A stretch of DNA of 64,000 nt from Zeugodacus cucurbitae. Lineage: Eukaryota > Arthropoda > Insecta > Diptera > Tephritidae. The notes beneath the pieces are model-generated. The model was not told the origin of the DNA and searched no databases. It saw only the letters and a program-made list of their open reading frames with translations. A program made the translations under genes and the position numbers. This document shows, piece after piece, positions 12,331 to 22,706 of the stretch (position 1 is its first letter; every line of letters starts with the position of its first letter). The stretch lies in contig NC_071670.1 in NCBI RefSeq assembly GCF_028554725.1, positions 30,498,001 to 30,562,000 of the forward strand. Direction: 5' to 3'.

Positions 12331-13320
12331 ACAAGTAAGGAAGGGCTAAGTTCGGATATAACCGAACATTTTATACTCTCGCAATTTATTTGTTTAATTT
12401 TAAAAGTTGGAACCCCTAATATTATGTGTATGGGTACTAGGGGAGGTTTCGGCCCTCATTTTTGGAACGGAGACATGGTATTAGAAGAATAATATTCCCG
12501 CTGAATTTCTTCAAAATATCTTCGCTAGTGCTTACTGCATATATTGTAAAGTCGACGATTCAGATCTACTTCAAAGTTCTGGTAAATAGAAAGTAGGCGA
12601 GGTTGTTAACCGATTTGATCTATTTTCACAACATATCATTGGAATGTCAGGAAAATATTATTAACCGAATTTCATTGAAATTGGTCGGGCAGTTTCGGAG
12701 ATATGGTTTTTGATCCCTAAGTGCGCGGAGCCACACCCATTTAAAATTGTGTATACCAATTTGAGTGCAGCCGTTCTGTACCCTCTTTATAATGAAAAAT
12801 AAGGTTTCTAGTGTTTTCCCTTACTGAATTAAAACATTTTTAGTAGTTTTAAACATAACCTTTGTATAGGAGGGGGGATTTCCTAAATTTTTGGACTGTA
12901 TAAGGTAGTACCTAAGAGAAACGACTATAGAAAGTTTGGTTGATATAGCTTTAGTAGTTTATGCGATATGTACAAAAACCTTAGTAGGGGGTCTGGCCAC
13001 GCCCACTTCCACAAAAAAATTACATACAAATATGCTCTTTCATAGTGCGATCCTTTGTACCAAATTTTACTTTCATAGCTTTATTTATGGCTTAGTTATT
13101 GCACTTTATGAATTTTCGGTTTTCGCCATTTTGTGGGCGTGGCAGTGGTCCGATTTCGCCCAATCTTATTATGGTACCAACGAATATGTGTACCAAGTTT
13201 GCACTTGCACAGACGGTCAGACAGGCATCCGGATTTCAAATCTACTCGTCACCTTCATCACTTTGGTATATATAACTCCGTAAATAACTCGTTTAGTTTA
13301 CCGCCATTTCTTATCGCTGT
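12331..13320 (-). mobile_element. DINE-1/mini-me-like repeat, reverse orientation
   Basis: Starts with the shared terminus ACAAGTAAGGAAGGGCTAAG, then ACCGAACATTTTATACTCTC. It runs through the body in reverse and reaches the reversed core near 13210-13300: GGACGGAC-like tract degraded to GACGGTCAGACAGGCATCC, then CTACTCGTCACC and AACTCGTTTAGTT. The hairpin end is eroded. The long ORF at 12936-13283 is repeat sequence. Located in SPR intron 3. Confidence 0.7.
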
Positions 13321-14942
13321 TTACTATTTCTAAAGATGTCCATTACACAATGTTTGGCGTGGCCGTAATAAAAAAATTTCACGCGATACTGGAAAATAGC
13401 CAGAATACATAACTATTTAAAACGAAATTCGGTATATGAAGCTATGAGAATGCACATATTGTATACCCTTATTAATCAATGGTGTAGTTGATTGCACTTC
13501 ATAAGATATAAGAAAAATACCAAAATGTTTACATACATTTTGCAAATTATTTTTGTTGAAAACTTGGGCAAGCTATTGATTTTATTTCATTTATGTATTC
13601 TATGTTATATTGTTCGATTTTTTGAAATGCATGAGTGTATGCAAGATTTTAACACCATAGGGAGCCCCATTGATATGCACATCCTGCTTTTTTGTTGCAG
13701 ACCAAATTGAAAAACTGGGAAAACGCTAGATATGTATGTTATTTTGTTTGTCTTGTGCTACTGTCTACCGTTAATGGATGTTGTTAAGCTCACTACTGCA
13801 TAAACTACCAACAAACAATATGACATATTCCAATAATAAAGTTAAATTTCCGCCAGCAACTCAGTCTCAGTGCGAGTATGAGTAAAAGGCTTATGCATTT
13901 TTTATGAGCAAGGATCCTGCCTAATCCGTAGTAGCGCATACATGTATATGCTCTTATAAACCTACATTGATTTGCCATTTATGGGAGAGCTCTTAATATG
14001 TGACAGAGGTTAGAGTTTTCGTTCCTCTATCGTAAGGTCTTTAACTTGCTACGGCGAGTAACGGATGAGTTGCTCAATTTATGGCTTTTCATTAAATGTC
14101 TTATTTTAAGTGTTTTTCTGTGTTGGCCGTAATGTTTAACACTAACTCATTCCTAGAGAAAACAAGTAGATTGGAAAATGGTTCAAGTAAAACCATGCAA
14201 AATATAGTCCTTCTGCTGTGTAACATAGGCAACCATTTTTGTTGGAAAATCTATAATAGTACTTAGCAATTCTTTGAAACCAGATTTTCGAAAATTAGTA
14301 CATCTGTGAGATGAGTTCGGTTTCATGTTCCCATATGCAAATCTATTTTAGTCTCTTTCTCTACCTCTAACAAGATGCAAATCTTAAGGAAATACCTTAT
14401 CCGATATTTCACTATTATTAAGTCAAAGACCTTTTTATTAAACATTTTAATCATACTCCTTCAAAACCTTATTCCACCACAATCATTATTTGGAGTTTGG
14501 GTAGTGACTTTAGTGTACTGTGTGAAGGTTCCTTTAAGATATTTGAAAAATACTGCAGTCAAAGTTGGCGGAATCAGCATACCGAATGCAAATTTTAACT
14601 TGACTTCTAACAGCTAGTGGATCCATACGTGGATCACGGTCCGAAGGTCTTTGATAAAAACCCTTTCTTGAACAAAACCTGTGTCTTCCGCAGTGGTACC
14701 AGTCCCATCATTTAACTGACGTTATTTCAGGTTTATAAATATTTCCCTAGTATTAAACTGATGTGTTTACAAGCAGAACTGCAAAACGAAATAGATCGAA
14801 GCCTCTACACACACAAAATATGGAAATTATATTGACTTCACAGCTACATAACATAAAACACTCAAAGGGACATAAAAATTTTACAATCTACCAATTCAAT
14901 AAAAAAATGCAATAATGTACTACATATATTTTGCATACATAC
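13321..14942. other. SPR intron 3, no recognised feature
   Basis: AT-rich sequence with only chance ORFs (for example 13492-13710 and 14375-14617). The donor of exon 3 (GTATGT) lies at its right end on the minus strand. Confidence 0.4.
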
Positions 14943-15004
14943 CTTTGAACAGCTAGCGCCAAGGTCAACCAAATGGACGCCGTGTGACATACAGCGGGCA
15001 TAAG
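14943..15004 (-). CDS. SPR: Sex peptide receptor (SPR), exon 3: most of TM3
   Basis: A 62-base exon, too short to stand out as an ORF, found by looking for the segment missing between exons 2 and 4. The minus strand reads TTTTAG, then CTTATGCCCGCT, ending CAAAG before GTATGT. It translates to LMPAVCHTASIWLTLALAVQ plus two bases of an Arg codon, completed by the first A of exon 4. The result matches the SPR TM3 pattern (CHT.S.WLTLALAVQRYIYV). It supplies residues 209-228 and the first part of Arg229 in the QRY motif. Both splice sites are consensus and the phase fits both neighbours exactly. Confidence 0.93.
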
Positions 15005-15800
15005 CTAAAAAACACGTCAAAAATAAACCATGAGTTGAAATTTTATTTACTTGTTTTTAGAAAAAATTGCACATATAACAAAAGCTATGTATAAACATGA
15101 ACAATTCATCGGTAACAATGAAATAAGCGACAAGATCATGGAACAACAATTTCTATAGCGGAAGCAAACAGTTATGCATGTACTATGTATACTCACATAG
15201 GAGAAAAAACGATATGTTGACCCTGGGGAGTGTTTTTGAAAAATGAAAACATGTAAAATTGGTGGTGAACATATATATGTACATACATATACATTACAGG
15301 ATATGTGCACATCATACATACACGTAAGCAATTGTTCGGTTCGAGAGCGTACAGGTAGAGCAAATATTTGCAATGCTGTGCACCGAACTTGACAAAGAAT
15401 GGTATGTGCTTAAATGTTACACGCGTTTTTTCTTTTGATTTGTGCAAACATATATTCTTACAAAAGGTGTCAATTTGCATATTTGTATGATGCCCTAGCT
15501 TTTGGATCTGTCACGATTCGCTATGAGAATGCTTAGTAAATCGCATAGAGAATAATAATTTTGTTCACTTAATCGATATAGAGTTATTTATATAAGTATA
15601 TGAAAATTATCATTAGGGCGAGATGTGTCGGATCGGACCGGTGGACAGATATACATTTGAAATTAAATTCTTCTAGCTTATCCTGATCATTATAATATAT
15701 ATATAGATATAACACTATATCCATCGAGTTTACTTTTATATGTATATTGCAAACAACCATTCAGTGGACAAAAATATTACACAATTTCTTTATACATATT
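15005..15800. other. SPR intron 2, no recognised feature
   Basis: AT-rich. ORFs at 15047-15480 on the minus strand are chance frames just upstream of exon 3 and cross its acceptor region without showing homology. Confidence 0.4.
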
Positions 15801-15948
15801 TCTTTATTTATTTATTGAATCTGCTTTGTTTAAAGCCTAACAATAAGTAATAAAATCTTAAATCTTTTTACAACTAAAAAAGCTCAGGAATGTGGTTGAG
15901 CTGTTTTGGTAGAACGGTGCTCTCTAATAGGCTGGTAGATCTCTCCTT

Positions 15949-16511
15949 TTAAAACTTCCTTTTTAAATGTTCAGGAAGTTTGGAAATATATTTCTTTCTG
16001 CTGTCCTCTATCTCGTTCATTGCCAGGCCATATCGAACGCCTGAGCTACATCTAGAAAAATAGCTGAACAGTACTCTCTGTGCTCGAATCCTGATTTCGT
16101 TAGTAATTCTTTTTACTTGCTCTATAGTGCCATGTTTAGTACGAAACCCGAATTTGTGGGTTGGTATTATATTATTTTCGTGGAGAAAATGAGACATTTT
16201 TGATAGTAAAACTTTTTCGAATATTTTGGAAATACAGGGTAAGAGTCTTATTGGTCCCAAGTTTACCTATCATAATGATCTGCGACTTTTTCCACGAAAT
16301 TGGATAGTACCCGAAACCCAAGAAGTGCATTAAAGGGCAAGAAGAATACTATTGTAGCAATATTCAGTAACACAATTAACGTTTTTGGAGTAATATTATC
16401 ATGTCCTGAAACCTTTTTTGGATTTAGCTGTTTTTTGATCCTAGTAATTTCATAAGTAGACATCCTAATAGACACGGTCGACTCGTTAGCAATATACGGC
16501 AAAGTTGGCAA
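15949..16511 (-). pseudogene. Jockey-type reverse transcriptase relic
   Basis: Two adjacent broken frames. 16263-16511 contains ITRIKKQLNPKKVSGHDNIT, the usual start of a Jockey RT, and a decayed LFNALLG segment. 15949-16260 continues as RLLPCISKIFEKVLLSKMSH, then FGFRTKHGTIEQV, matching RT motifs before the first catalytic Asp. It then jumps by internal deletion to a C-terminal end SRKKYISKLPEHLKRKF. No FxDxxxAFD or YxDD motif is left, so it cannot encode an active enzyme. Confidence 0.8.
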
Positions 16512-16677
16512 CTTAAAAGTGTTATTTGGACAATTAGGTTGAAATACTTATTCTAAATGATTTGTAAAGCAATGCGCCTTATCTTCATCACTACGTGCCC
16601 AATTACCATTCGACTGCTAAAAGATTTTTGGGATTTCCAAAGGGAGTTTTGCTTGCTAGAATTTGTGCATAGTTTCT

Positions 16678-17046
16678 TTATATAATTTTCAGTGTTGTAT
16701 TCTTCCTCGCGTTTAAGCGCTTTTTTAACTTACGTACAGAGGATTTCAATTGAAGCAGAGTTGCAGGCGAACGACTTAACTGCCATTCACGTCTAGCTCG
16801 CTTTTTTTCATTTACAAGTTTTTCTACTTCATTATTAGTGATGTTTCTAAAAACAACTGGTTTAATGTTTCTTTTTGGTGTTGCCAAGTCAGCTGCATTA
16901 GTTATTACATCATTAAATTCTGTTATACTTTCATCAATCTCTCTTCCTGTATTTATTTTTAAATCAATGTTAATGTGGCTACTGATATATTTTCTATATT
17001 TCAACCTGTTAGTTTTATGAGATGTTAGAGATACCTTTGGGCTCAA
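16678..17046 (-). pseudogene. Jockey ORF2 linker between endonuclease and RT
   Basis: A 122-codon open stretch, Lys/Arg rich (NEKKRARREWQLSRSP, RKLKKRLNAR), continuous at its start with the SSDHSPVLIKYL endonuclease tail just upstream. Position and composition match the region between endonuclease and RT in Jockey ORF2. It is a broken part of the element, not a host gene. Confidence 0.7.
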
Positions 17047-17400
17047 ATATTTTATTAGTACAGGAGAATGATCAGAAGATATGTCAGTACATGTACCTGC
17101 TGTTATGAATGCTCTATCTATATTTTTGACTACAGCAAATTCTATTAAGTCTGGTATTTTATTTTTATCACTGGGTCAGTATTAGTACACCTGTCGTCCT
17201 ATCGGATTAATAAGACGTGAGCCCCAGTAGACATGTTTTGCACCTGCTTCAAATCTTGGACCTAGTGTTCCAAAAAAGTTACACAATTGACAATTGATTG
17301 AGGTTAACTGGCCATCTTTTCCTGATAACAATATGGTCTATTAAACTGGATAAAATTGTTTCAATATTTCTCCTAGCATCATATACCCAATATAATGATT

Positions 17401-18180
17401 TTAGAATGAAAGAAACTTAAAAGCTGTTGACAATTAATAAATATATTTCCTAAGATCGATCTTATGCTGTTAATGGTATTTCAGTGGACTTGTTTTACTG
17501 TAAGAATTTTTAATTGGTTACTAAAAGCTTAACGAGCCCGTGCAAACAGTAAAACTATTTATATTGCTTACAGGTGTGCAGTCTGCTGCTGTATGTACTC
17601 TTACATATATATATGTATACATATGCACCCACATGTCAAGAGCACTCCTGTATTCTGATTGCACACAAAAGCTTCTGTGGTAGTGAAAGATATTATAAAA
17701 TTTATTTTTAAAGTTATGAGATGGAAGTAATGAAAGCATTGTCACTATAGCCCACGGCTATTTGCCCCCTCGGCAGGCGTATCTCCATTCACATGAACAT
17801 ACTCACATGCATGTTTACTATATTTATATTTATGTACAATTATATGTATGTGCAAGTAGTTATGTGACCTTATGGGACGTGAAGAAATGCCAAAAGTAAA
17901 ATTTTATTACATGTGTAATCATCAAATTTTAATTGCATTGCGATGAGCTTTAATGTATATCCAACAAGAGACAGTCCCATGACTGCATCATAATTTAATT
18001 TAATTTTCGAGAATTGAAAAACAATTATTGTACTTCGGAAAACAACTTTATTAAAGGCTTCTATTATCGAAAATGTACAAATTTGTTTTGAACAATTTCC
18101 TAAAGGAGCATTTAATCCAACCAGGAACTTCTTTTCACCCATTTGCGAAATCTAAAAATGACTAATATCAGATAACTATA
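17401..18180. other. SPR intron 2, no recognised feature
   Basis: Only chance ORFs are seen (for example 17521-17745 and 17870-18142, both minus). Confidence 0.4.
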
Positions 18181-18336
18181 TGTGACCTGGTCCACGGAAA
18201 GGGGGCTTAGGTGTCAAAAAATCAATTTTCACTTTTTAGTTGATTCGGATGGATGATGAGGGTTGTTTATTTTTAACAGCTGTTTTCCAGAAAACTAGTT
18301 TTCGCACGTTAGCTCCCTTTTCGTAGACCAGGTCAC
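18181..18336. repeat. Short MITE with 156-bp length and TA-type flanks
   Basis: Left end TGTGACCTGGTCCACGGAAA then GGGGGCT; the right end is its inverted partner AGCTCCCTTTTCGTAGACCA then GGTCACA. Both sides are flanked by TATA, fitting a TA or TATA target duplication. There is no coding capacity. It lies in SPR intron 2. The superfamily is not clear; TA flanks would suit Tc1/mariner-type mobilisation. Confidence 0.8.
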
Positions 18337-19062
18337 ATATATACTATTGGATTAACTTTTTATATTTAAACACGCGTTATTAATACCAGGAGAAGATGTC
18401 CAATAAACCGGTCGAAAATTTCTGTTTACAGTCAGTAATAACCACGTATGTCTTCATATTCGTTATTTGGGGATTTAAAATGTTTAAATGCACTAACTTT
18501 TTAAATACCGGGGTAGAACTAAATGTATTTATGCTAAATTTTATCCTGATATATTTATTTGAACTTAGTTTATATATCGTATAGTGAACGAATCTTATGA
18601 AAATTTAAAATTATTTTATATAGGAAGAAGACGAGAACTTCTGATACGTTCTGAGGTATTGTCCATTTTTGAAATGGTTCCAATAGCTATAATAAAACGA
18701 GGCTACTATCTATATGAAAACCTTGCAATAATTTAAAATTGTCTCCTTTAAAAATATACTAGCAAAAAAATGTTTACTACTCTTACAACAGCAAAGTAAA
18801 ATAAGTGCAGTATTGCCAACTGAAGCAGAGGTATATTGTCGAATATAAAGCAATATTTAGCAAAGCGTAAATTCCGCAAAATTAATTAAAGTATAGGTAT
18901 TAAGAAGAATTGCTCCTGGCTACTACGAGTAGAAGTGCAATTAAGTGCTTGCAATTTTTGTTAAATGACATGTTGACGTCGCCTATAAAAAAAAATAACA
19001 ACGACGACAATAACGAGCACTCATTAAGGCGCCATTGTCAATAGAGTTTGAAATTTACTCAC
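18337..19062. other. SPR intron 2, donor-proximal part
   Basis: AT-rich, no recognised repeat. A 62-codon frame at 18396-18584 is hydrophobic but shows no homology I can name. Confidence 0.4.
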
Positions 19063-19193
19063 CTCGTTAAATATAGAATATGTCAGACACATTGATACCG
19101 GATGCAACGGCTTGTAATGATTGCCGAATGTGTACATATACCAGAGTCCCGGCGCCGGAAATATCACTGTCAGCATATCACATATCGCCATAA
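19063..19193 (-). CDS. SPR: Sex peptide receptor (SPR), exon 2: TM2, ECL1, start of TM3
   Basis: A 131-base exon encoding residues 165-208. The acceptor is TTTTTCCAG before TTATGGCG; the TT completes a Val codon with the last G of exon 1. The donor is AACGAG before GTGAGT. The protein segment MAICDMLTVIFPAPGLWYMY carries the TM2 Asp (residue 170), followed by TFGNHYKPLHPVSMCLTY, with the conserved extracellular Cys200 at the top of TM3. This stretch looks extremely conserved when compared with my memory of the insect SPR family. The 3-to-4-kb-scale introns on both sides are full of mobile elements. Confidence 0.95.
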
Positions 19194-19827
19194 CTGGAAA
19201 AACACAATTTGACAAGTGTTCAAATGTGAGAGAAGGCATAATTAGTGGAAAACTGACAACAGGCAGTATCGATTTTCAAATATTAATTGGATTTTTTTTT
19301 TATGTTTATCTATGCAAGATGTGTGATGAGTAATTAAATATCGAGTGTGCTTATCACTTTATCGAAAATATTAGAAAAATAATTATCAAAACAAAATTTG
19401 ACATGAAATACATGCGAAAGGAGGATCTCATATTAAATGTATGTATACACCATACAACATATGGTGAGTGTGAGTGAACCATAAACATAGATTAGTATTA
19501 TTAGTATTAATGCTAGATTTTAGTGTGAATTTGCAAATGACAGAAGTATGTTTCTTTATTAATCAGTCTAACACGAAAAGTTGTTTACTCATTTCATAAA
19601 TAAACATATTTCATAGGTAAATTAAGCAATTGTGAATAGTGCTGTCTTTGTGTGGACAACCCAAAAAAGCAACCGGTACAAATACATTAAACTGACATAA
19701 TAAAATTTAGATAAAATACAAAGTCATTTTACCATTATAATTGGTACGTACTTTTCTCTGTTGAATTTAACTTGGTGTTTTTAGATATATGGATTTCAAG
19801 AAGAAGTAAAACGCATATACCTAAATT
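19194..19827. other. SPR intron 1, acceptor-proximal part
   Basis: No recognised feature other than the acceptor of exon 2 at its left edge. Confidence 0.4.
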
Positions 19828-20198
19828 ACACAGCCACACAAAAACTAAATTTTTTTGGCGAACCATTATGGCGAACATTTTTTAAAACTTCCTCATATTA
19901 CATCTGCCATTTGGATTTTTGAAAAATCGACATCGGGTTCGTAATCACTGGCTCCGAAAACCCCTGAGTAAAAAGTTCCATGCGATTTCGATGCATTTCT
20001 CAAAAAAAAGTCCGCCATTTTGTATCCATCAAACCCGAAGTATTTTAAAAAAGTCCGCAATATAGATTTTCTGAGGTTCTGATATGATGGGATTAAATGT
20101 ACTTCAGATTCGGATTCAGCGATACCAAAAACATGTAGTGCTTGCACATAGTAAGAGACCCACGTCATGAAAAAAATTTTTCCTTTGTGTGGCTGTGT
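19828..20198. repeat. 371-bp MITE with 15-bp perfect inverted ends
   Basis: Left end ACACAGCCACACAAA (19828-19842) and right end TTTGTGTGGCTGTGT (20184-20198) are perfect inverted repeats; imperfect pairing continues inward through A-rich and T-rich runs. No clear target duplication. The minus strand holds a 91-codon open frame (19893-20168) containing KMADFFLRNASKSHGTFYSG, which nearly fills the element and may be a remnant of transposase or chance. Superfamily unknown. Confidence 0.75.
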
Positions 20199-20233
20199 TA
20201 TTATTGTTTGCCGTTATGCTTTCAGATGATTTC

Positions 20234-20410
20234 GGGTGATTTCCAACAATTTTTGCAGCGTATAATCACATACAAACGTTGTTGCGTTATAAGTCTGTTT
20301 AGTCTGTTGGTTATGACAAACTTAATATAAATCACGTAAGAGCTGTCAAAAAGACCAACTCCAAAAAAGCATTGCCTCATTGAAAACCGCACGTCTAAAA
20401 AATCACCCGA
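20234..20410. repeat. MITE-like segment with TCGGGTGATTT inverted ends
   Basis: TCGGGTGATTT at about 20234-20244 is mirrored by AAATCACCCGA at about 20400-20410. GGGTGAT-type ends are also seen at the mariner-like elements 20600-21017 and 27231 onward, so this is probably a deleted relative or the left part of the neighbouring element. Confidence 0.55.
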
Positions 20411-20599
20411 TATAATGAGGAACTTTCCGATGAGTATTCAGGGTTTCCAAAAAAAAAATGCTACAGATTTTTTGAAAAACTTGTGAGTTTGGTACAAAGC
20501 CGAAATAGGGTAATCAAAGTAGAAGTACTTTTGGCTTCTGGTCTTTTTTTGACTGATCACGCGTGAGTCGTGTCAAGCTGTCATGCTATTTTTGTTCAG

Positions 20600-21017
20600 T
20601 GTTGTTTGGCATTTCATCATCGAAAGACCTACGCCTGAACAACGTTTACAAATTGTTCAACTTCATTTCGAAAATTCACATTCTCTAAAGAAAGATAACC
20701 GACAAGATCGTGTGATATCAAGCGTTAGACTTTTTCCTGTGGCGATATGTGAAGTCTAAAGTATATGCGGACAATCCCGCTTCGATTCAATCCTTGGAGC
20801 AAAACATCACATGCGCCATTCGCCAGTTACCAGTCGGAATGCTCGAACGAGTCATCGTAAATTGGACTCAACAGATGGGTCATCTGAAGCGTAGCCAATA
20901 TTTAAAAAATAAATACCAAAGAATGTTCTTTTGAATAATAATAAACATTCCCCATTAAATTTGAATTTTCTGTGTTTTTTTCTTTAAAAAAGTATGGAAG
21001 CTCGGAATTGATCACCC
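20600..21017 (+). pseudogene. Mariner-family transposon, internally deleted
   Basis: An N-terminal piece near 20622-20690 reads LRPEQRLQIVQLHFENSHSL, the first helix-turn-helix of a mariner/IS630-type transposase. Sequence then jumps to the C-terminal end at 20730-20932: DFFLWRYVKSKVYADNPASI then QSLEQNITCAIRQLPVGMLE, where FFLW.Y.K..VY is the usual tail motif. The whole catalytic middle is missing. The right terminus is GATCACCC at 21010-21017, preceded by the TTTCTGTGTTTTTTTCTTTA tract also found inverted at 27240-27290. It is a non-autonomous copy in SPR intron 1. Confidence 0.75.
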
Positions 21018-22569
21018 ATTACAATGAAAGTATCCAATTATCATCATAGGTAAGCCGGGTCGTTTTACCTGTTTAAACTATTCGTGCTATTTACATTCCT
21101 CAGTGAGTTGCTTGATTAAGTTAAAAATAAGCTCAGTCCATCAGTCGTTACAATATTTTATCTCGAACTAAATAAGTCATTTCCATTTGTCGGATTTCCC
21201 TCTATCTCAAGAATATGCCTATCAATTTTCACACCACATCAGTGATATTGCGTATGTACGTATGTTGTACAGTGTAAAGGCAATTATAAATTATTTCGGT
21301 TAGCCGGAAGCGAAAATGAAAAACAAGAGAACAACAAATCTGACTTTGGGAAAACGGACTGTCCTAATTTAGGCTCATGAGCTTTGTGGTGTGAGTCAGA
21401 TGGGGCGCGAAATAGCGAAAGTAATTTTCAAATGAGTATCATATCCACAACAGCATGGCAGGAACTAACAGCAACAACAACTGTAATTAAAAATCACCCA
21501 TACCACCAACCAAAAGCCGTTAATTAACGTTTTGTCTGTAGATGTGGGTAAATATGAGGTAATCATTAACGGTTGTAGTGCTGGGCAATGGTTGCTGCGA
21601 AACGGTAAAATGCTTGTGCGTTAAATCTACTTAACTGCTTGTATGTATAACAATTTTTGGGTAATTCGCTATACGTAGAATTTAAAACCATTCATTACAT
21701 TTTTTTATTGTATATGACAACCATCGCACCATAAATCTCTCCTTTTTACCACTTCCTGCTGTGGAGTTTCCATTTAGCTCTAAGAAGTAATACAAAACAC
21801 TTTTCATTTAACAAAAGCCAGCAAAGAACTACTTTGTACATACATATATGTAAGTAGATGCATGTATACGGGATATTTTAAAGCTTGAAATTTGCGCTGA
21901 AACTCCCTGACAAGCTGGAGCCATTTGAGTGCCGCATCATAATTAAATTTCCCTTCGCCTTATGCTTGCTTTAATCACAGTCCTTACTTGTTCGCTTTCA
22001 TTTTGCGCAGAGACTGTGTGTGTGTTGGCATTCAAAAAGTGTTAGCAGCTCTTCATTACCCAAGTAATAGTTTAATGCGATTCATTTTCATGCGCACTCA
22101 ACTGAGTGTGAAATGTAAAATGTAAGAAACATTTAAATTGCTCAATTAATCCCTTGAATGCTATAACAGGCAATTTCCGAATAGTCGACTCGTTTCCATG
22201 CCGCTCTTCCGGCGGTAATTTTTCTCAATTTCATTATTTATGAGTCCGAAATGGCTAATTAACTCAACAACTCGAATTGCATGGCATTTAATGTAATTTA
22301 TGGATTTCACATTTACTTTAATATTTCATATCATTGCGTCCTTTACAATTTCCAAAACAAATTCCTTTTTTTTCTCAAAAGCAAGAAATCACTTCATTAT
22401 TTAATATCAAATTTCGGGGTATTGGAGAACTTTTATGAATTTTTGATAGTAGCATTTGAAAGTGCTCGGTTTAGAAAGCAATTTATTGCAATTTACGGTA
22501 GAATGGTAGCTGCGTCAAAACTGGAGAGTGAATTGATTAATGTATAATTTTACATGGTTGTGTTGGCAA
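21018..22569. other. SPR intron 1, no recognised feature
   Basis: No convincing gene or repeat. The 88-codon frame at 22281-22547 shows no recognisable domain. Confidence 0.4.
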
Positions 22570-22691
22570 AGAAAATTTAGTTCACCGGACCCTTTTGGTC
22601 AGTATATTGAAAACCGGGGCTATTTGGCAATTTGCATCCGACAGAATATTTTGCCTAACGGCATGTAGCTTCAACGGGCAGTGTCCAGTGT

Positions 22692-22706
22692 TATGAGCTG
22701 AACCTT
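22692..22706. repeat. Target site duplication, left copy
   Basis: TATGAGCTGAACCTT, identical to 24343-24357. It marks the RTE insertion in the older LINE. Confidence 0.9.

Larger units (their letters stand above)
15801..17400 (-). mobile_element. Jockey-clade non-LTR retrotransposon, decayed
   Basis: Read on the minus strand, the order is endonuclease remnant, linker, reverse transcriptase remnant, 3' UTR. The endonuclease part (about 17040-17330) gives AKHVYWGSRLINPIGRQ and, further on, TDISSDHSPVLIKYL, the SDHxPV end of an AP-type endonuclease. The linker and RT follow as separate broken frames. The 3' end is ATTCAATAAATAAATAAA. The element lies in SPR intron 2 in the same orientation as the gene. 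A large part of the RT, including the catalytic YxDD block, is missing: the frame jumps from ITNEIRI to a C-terminal segment. A second 3'-end copy is at 41190-41440. Confidence 0.8.

Noticed and set aside
12936..13283. 115-codon plus-strand ORF
   Set aside because: It lies inside a DINE-like repeat body; the same sequence recurs at other copies with broken frames.
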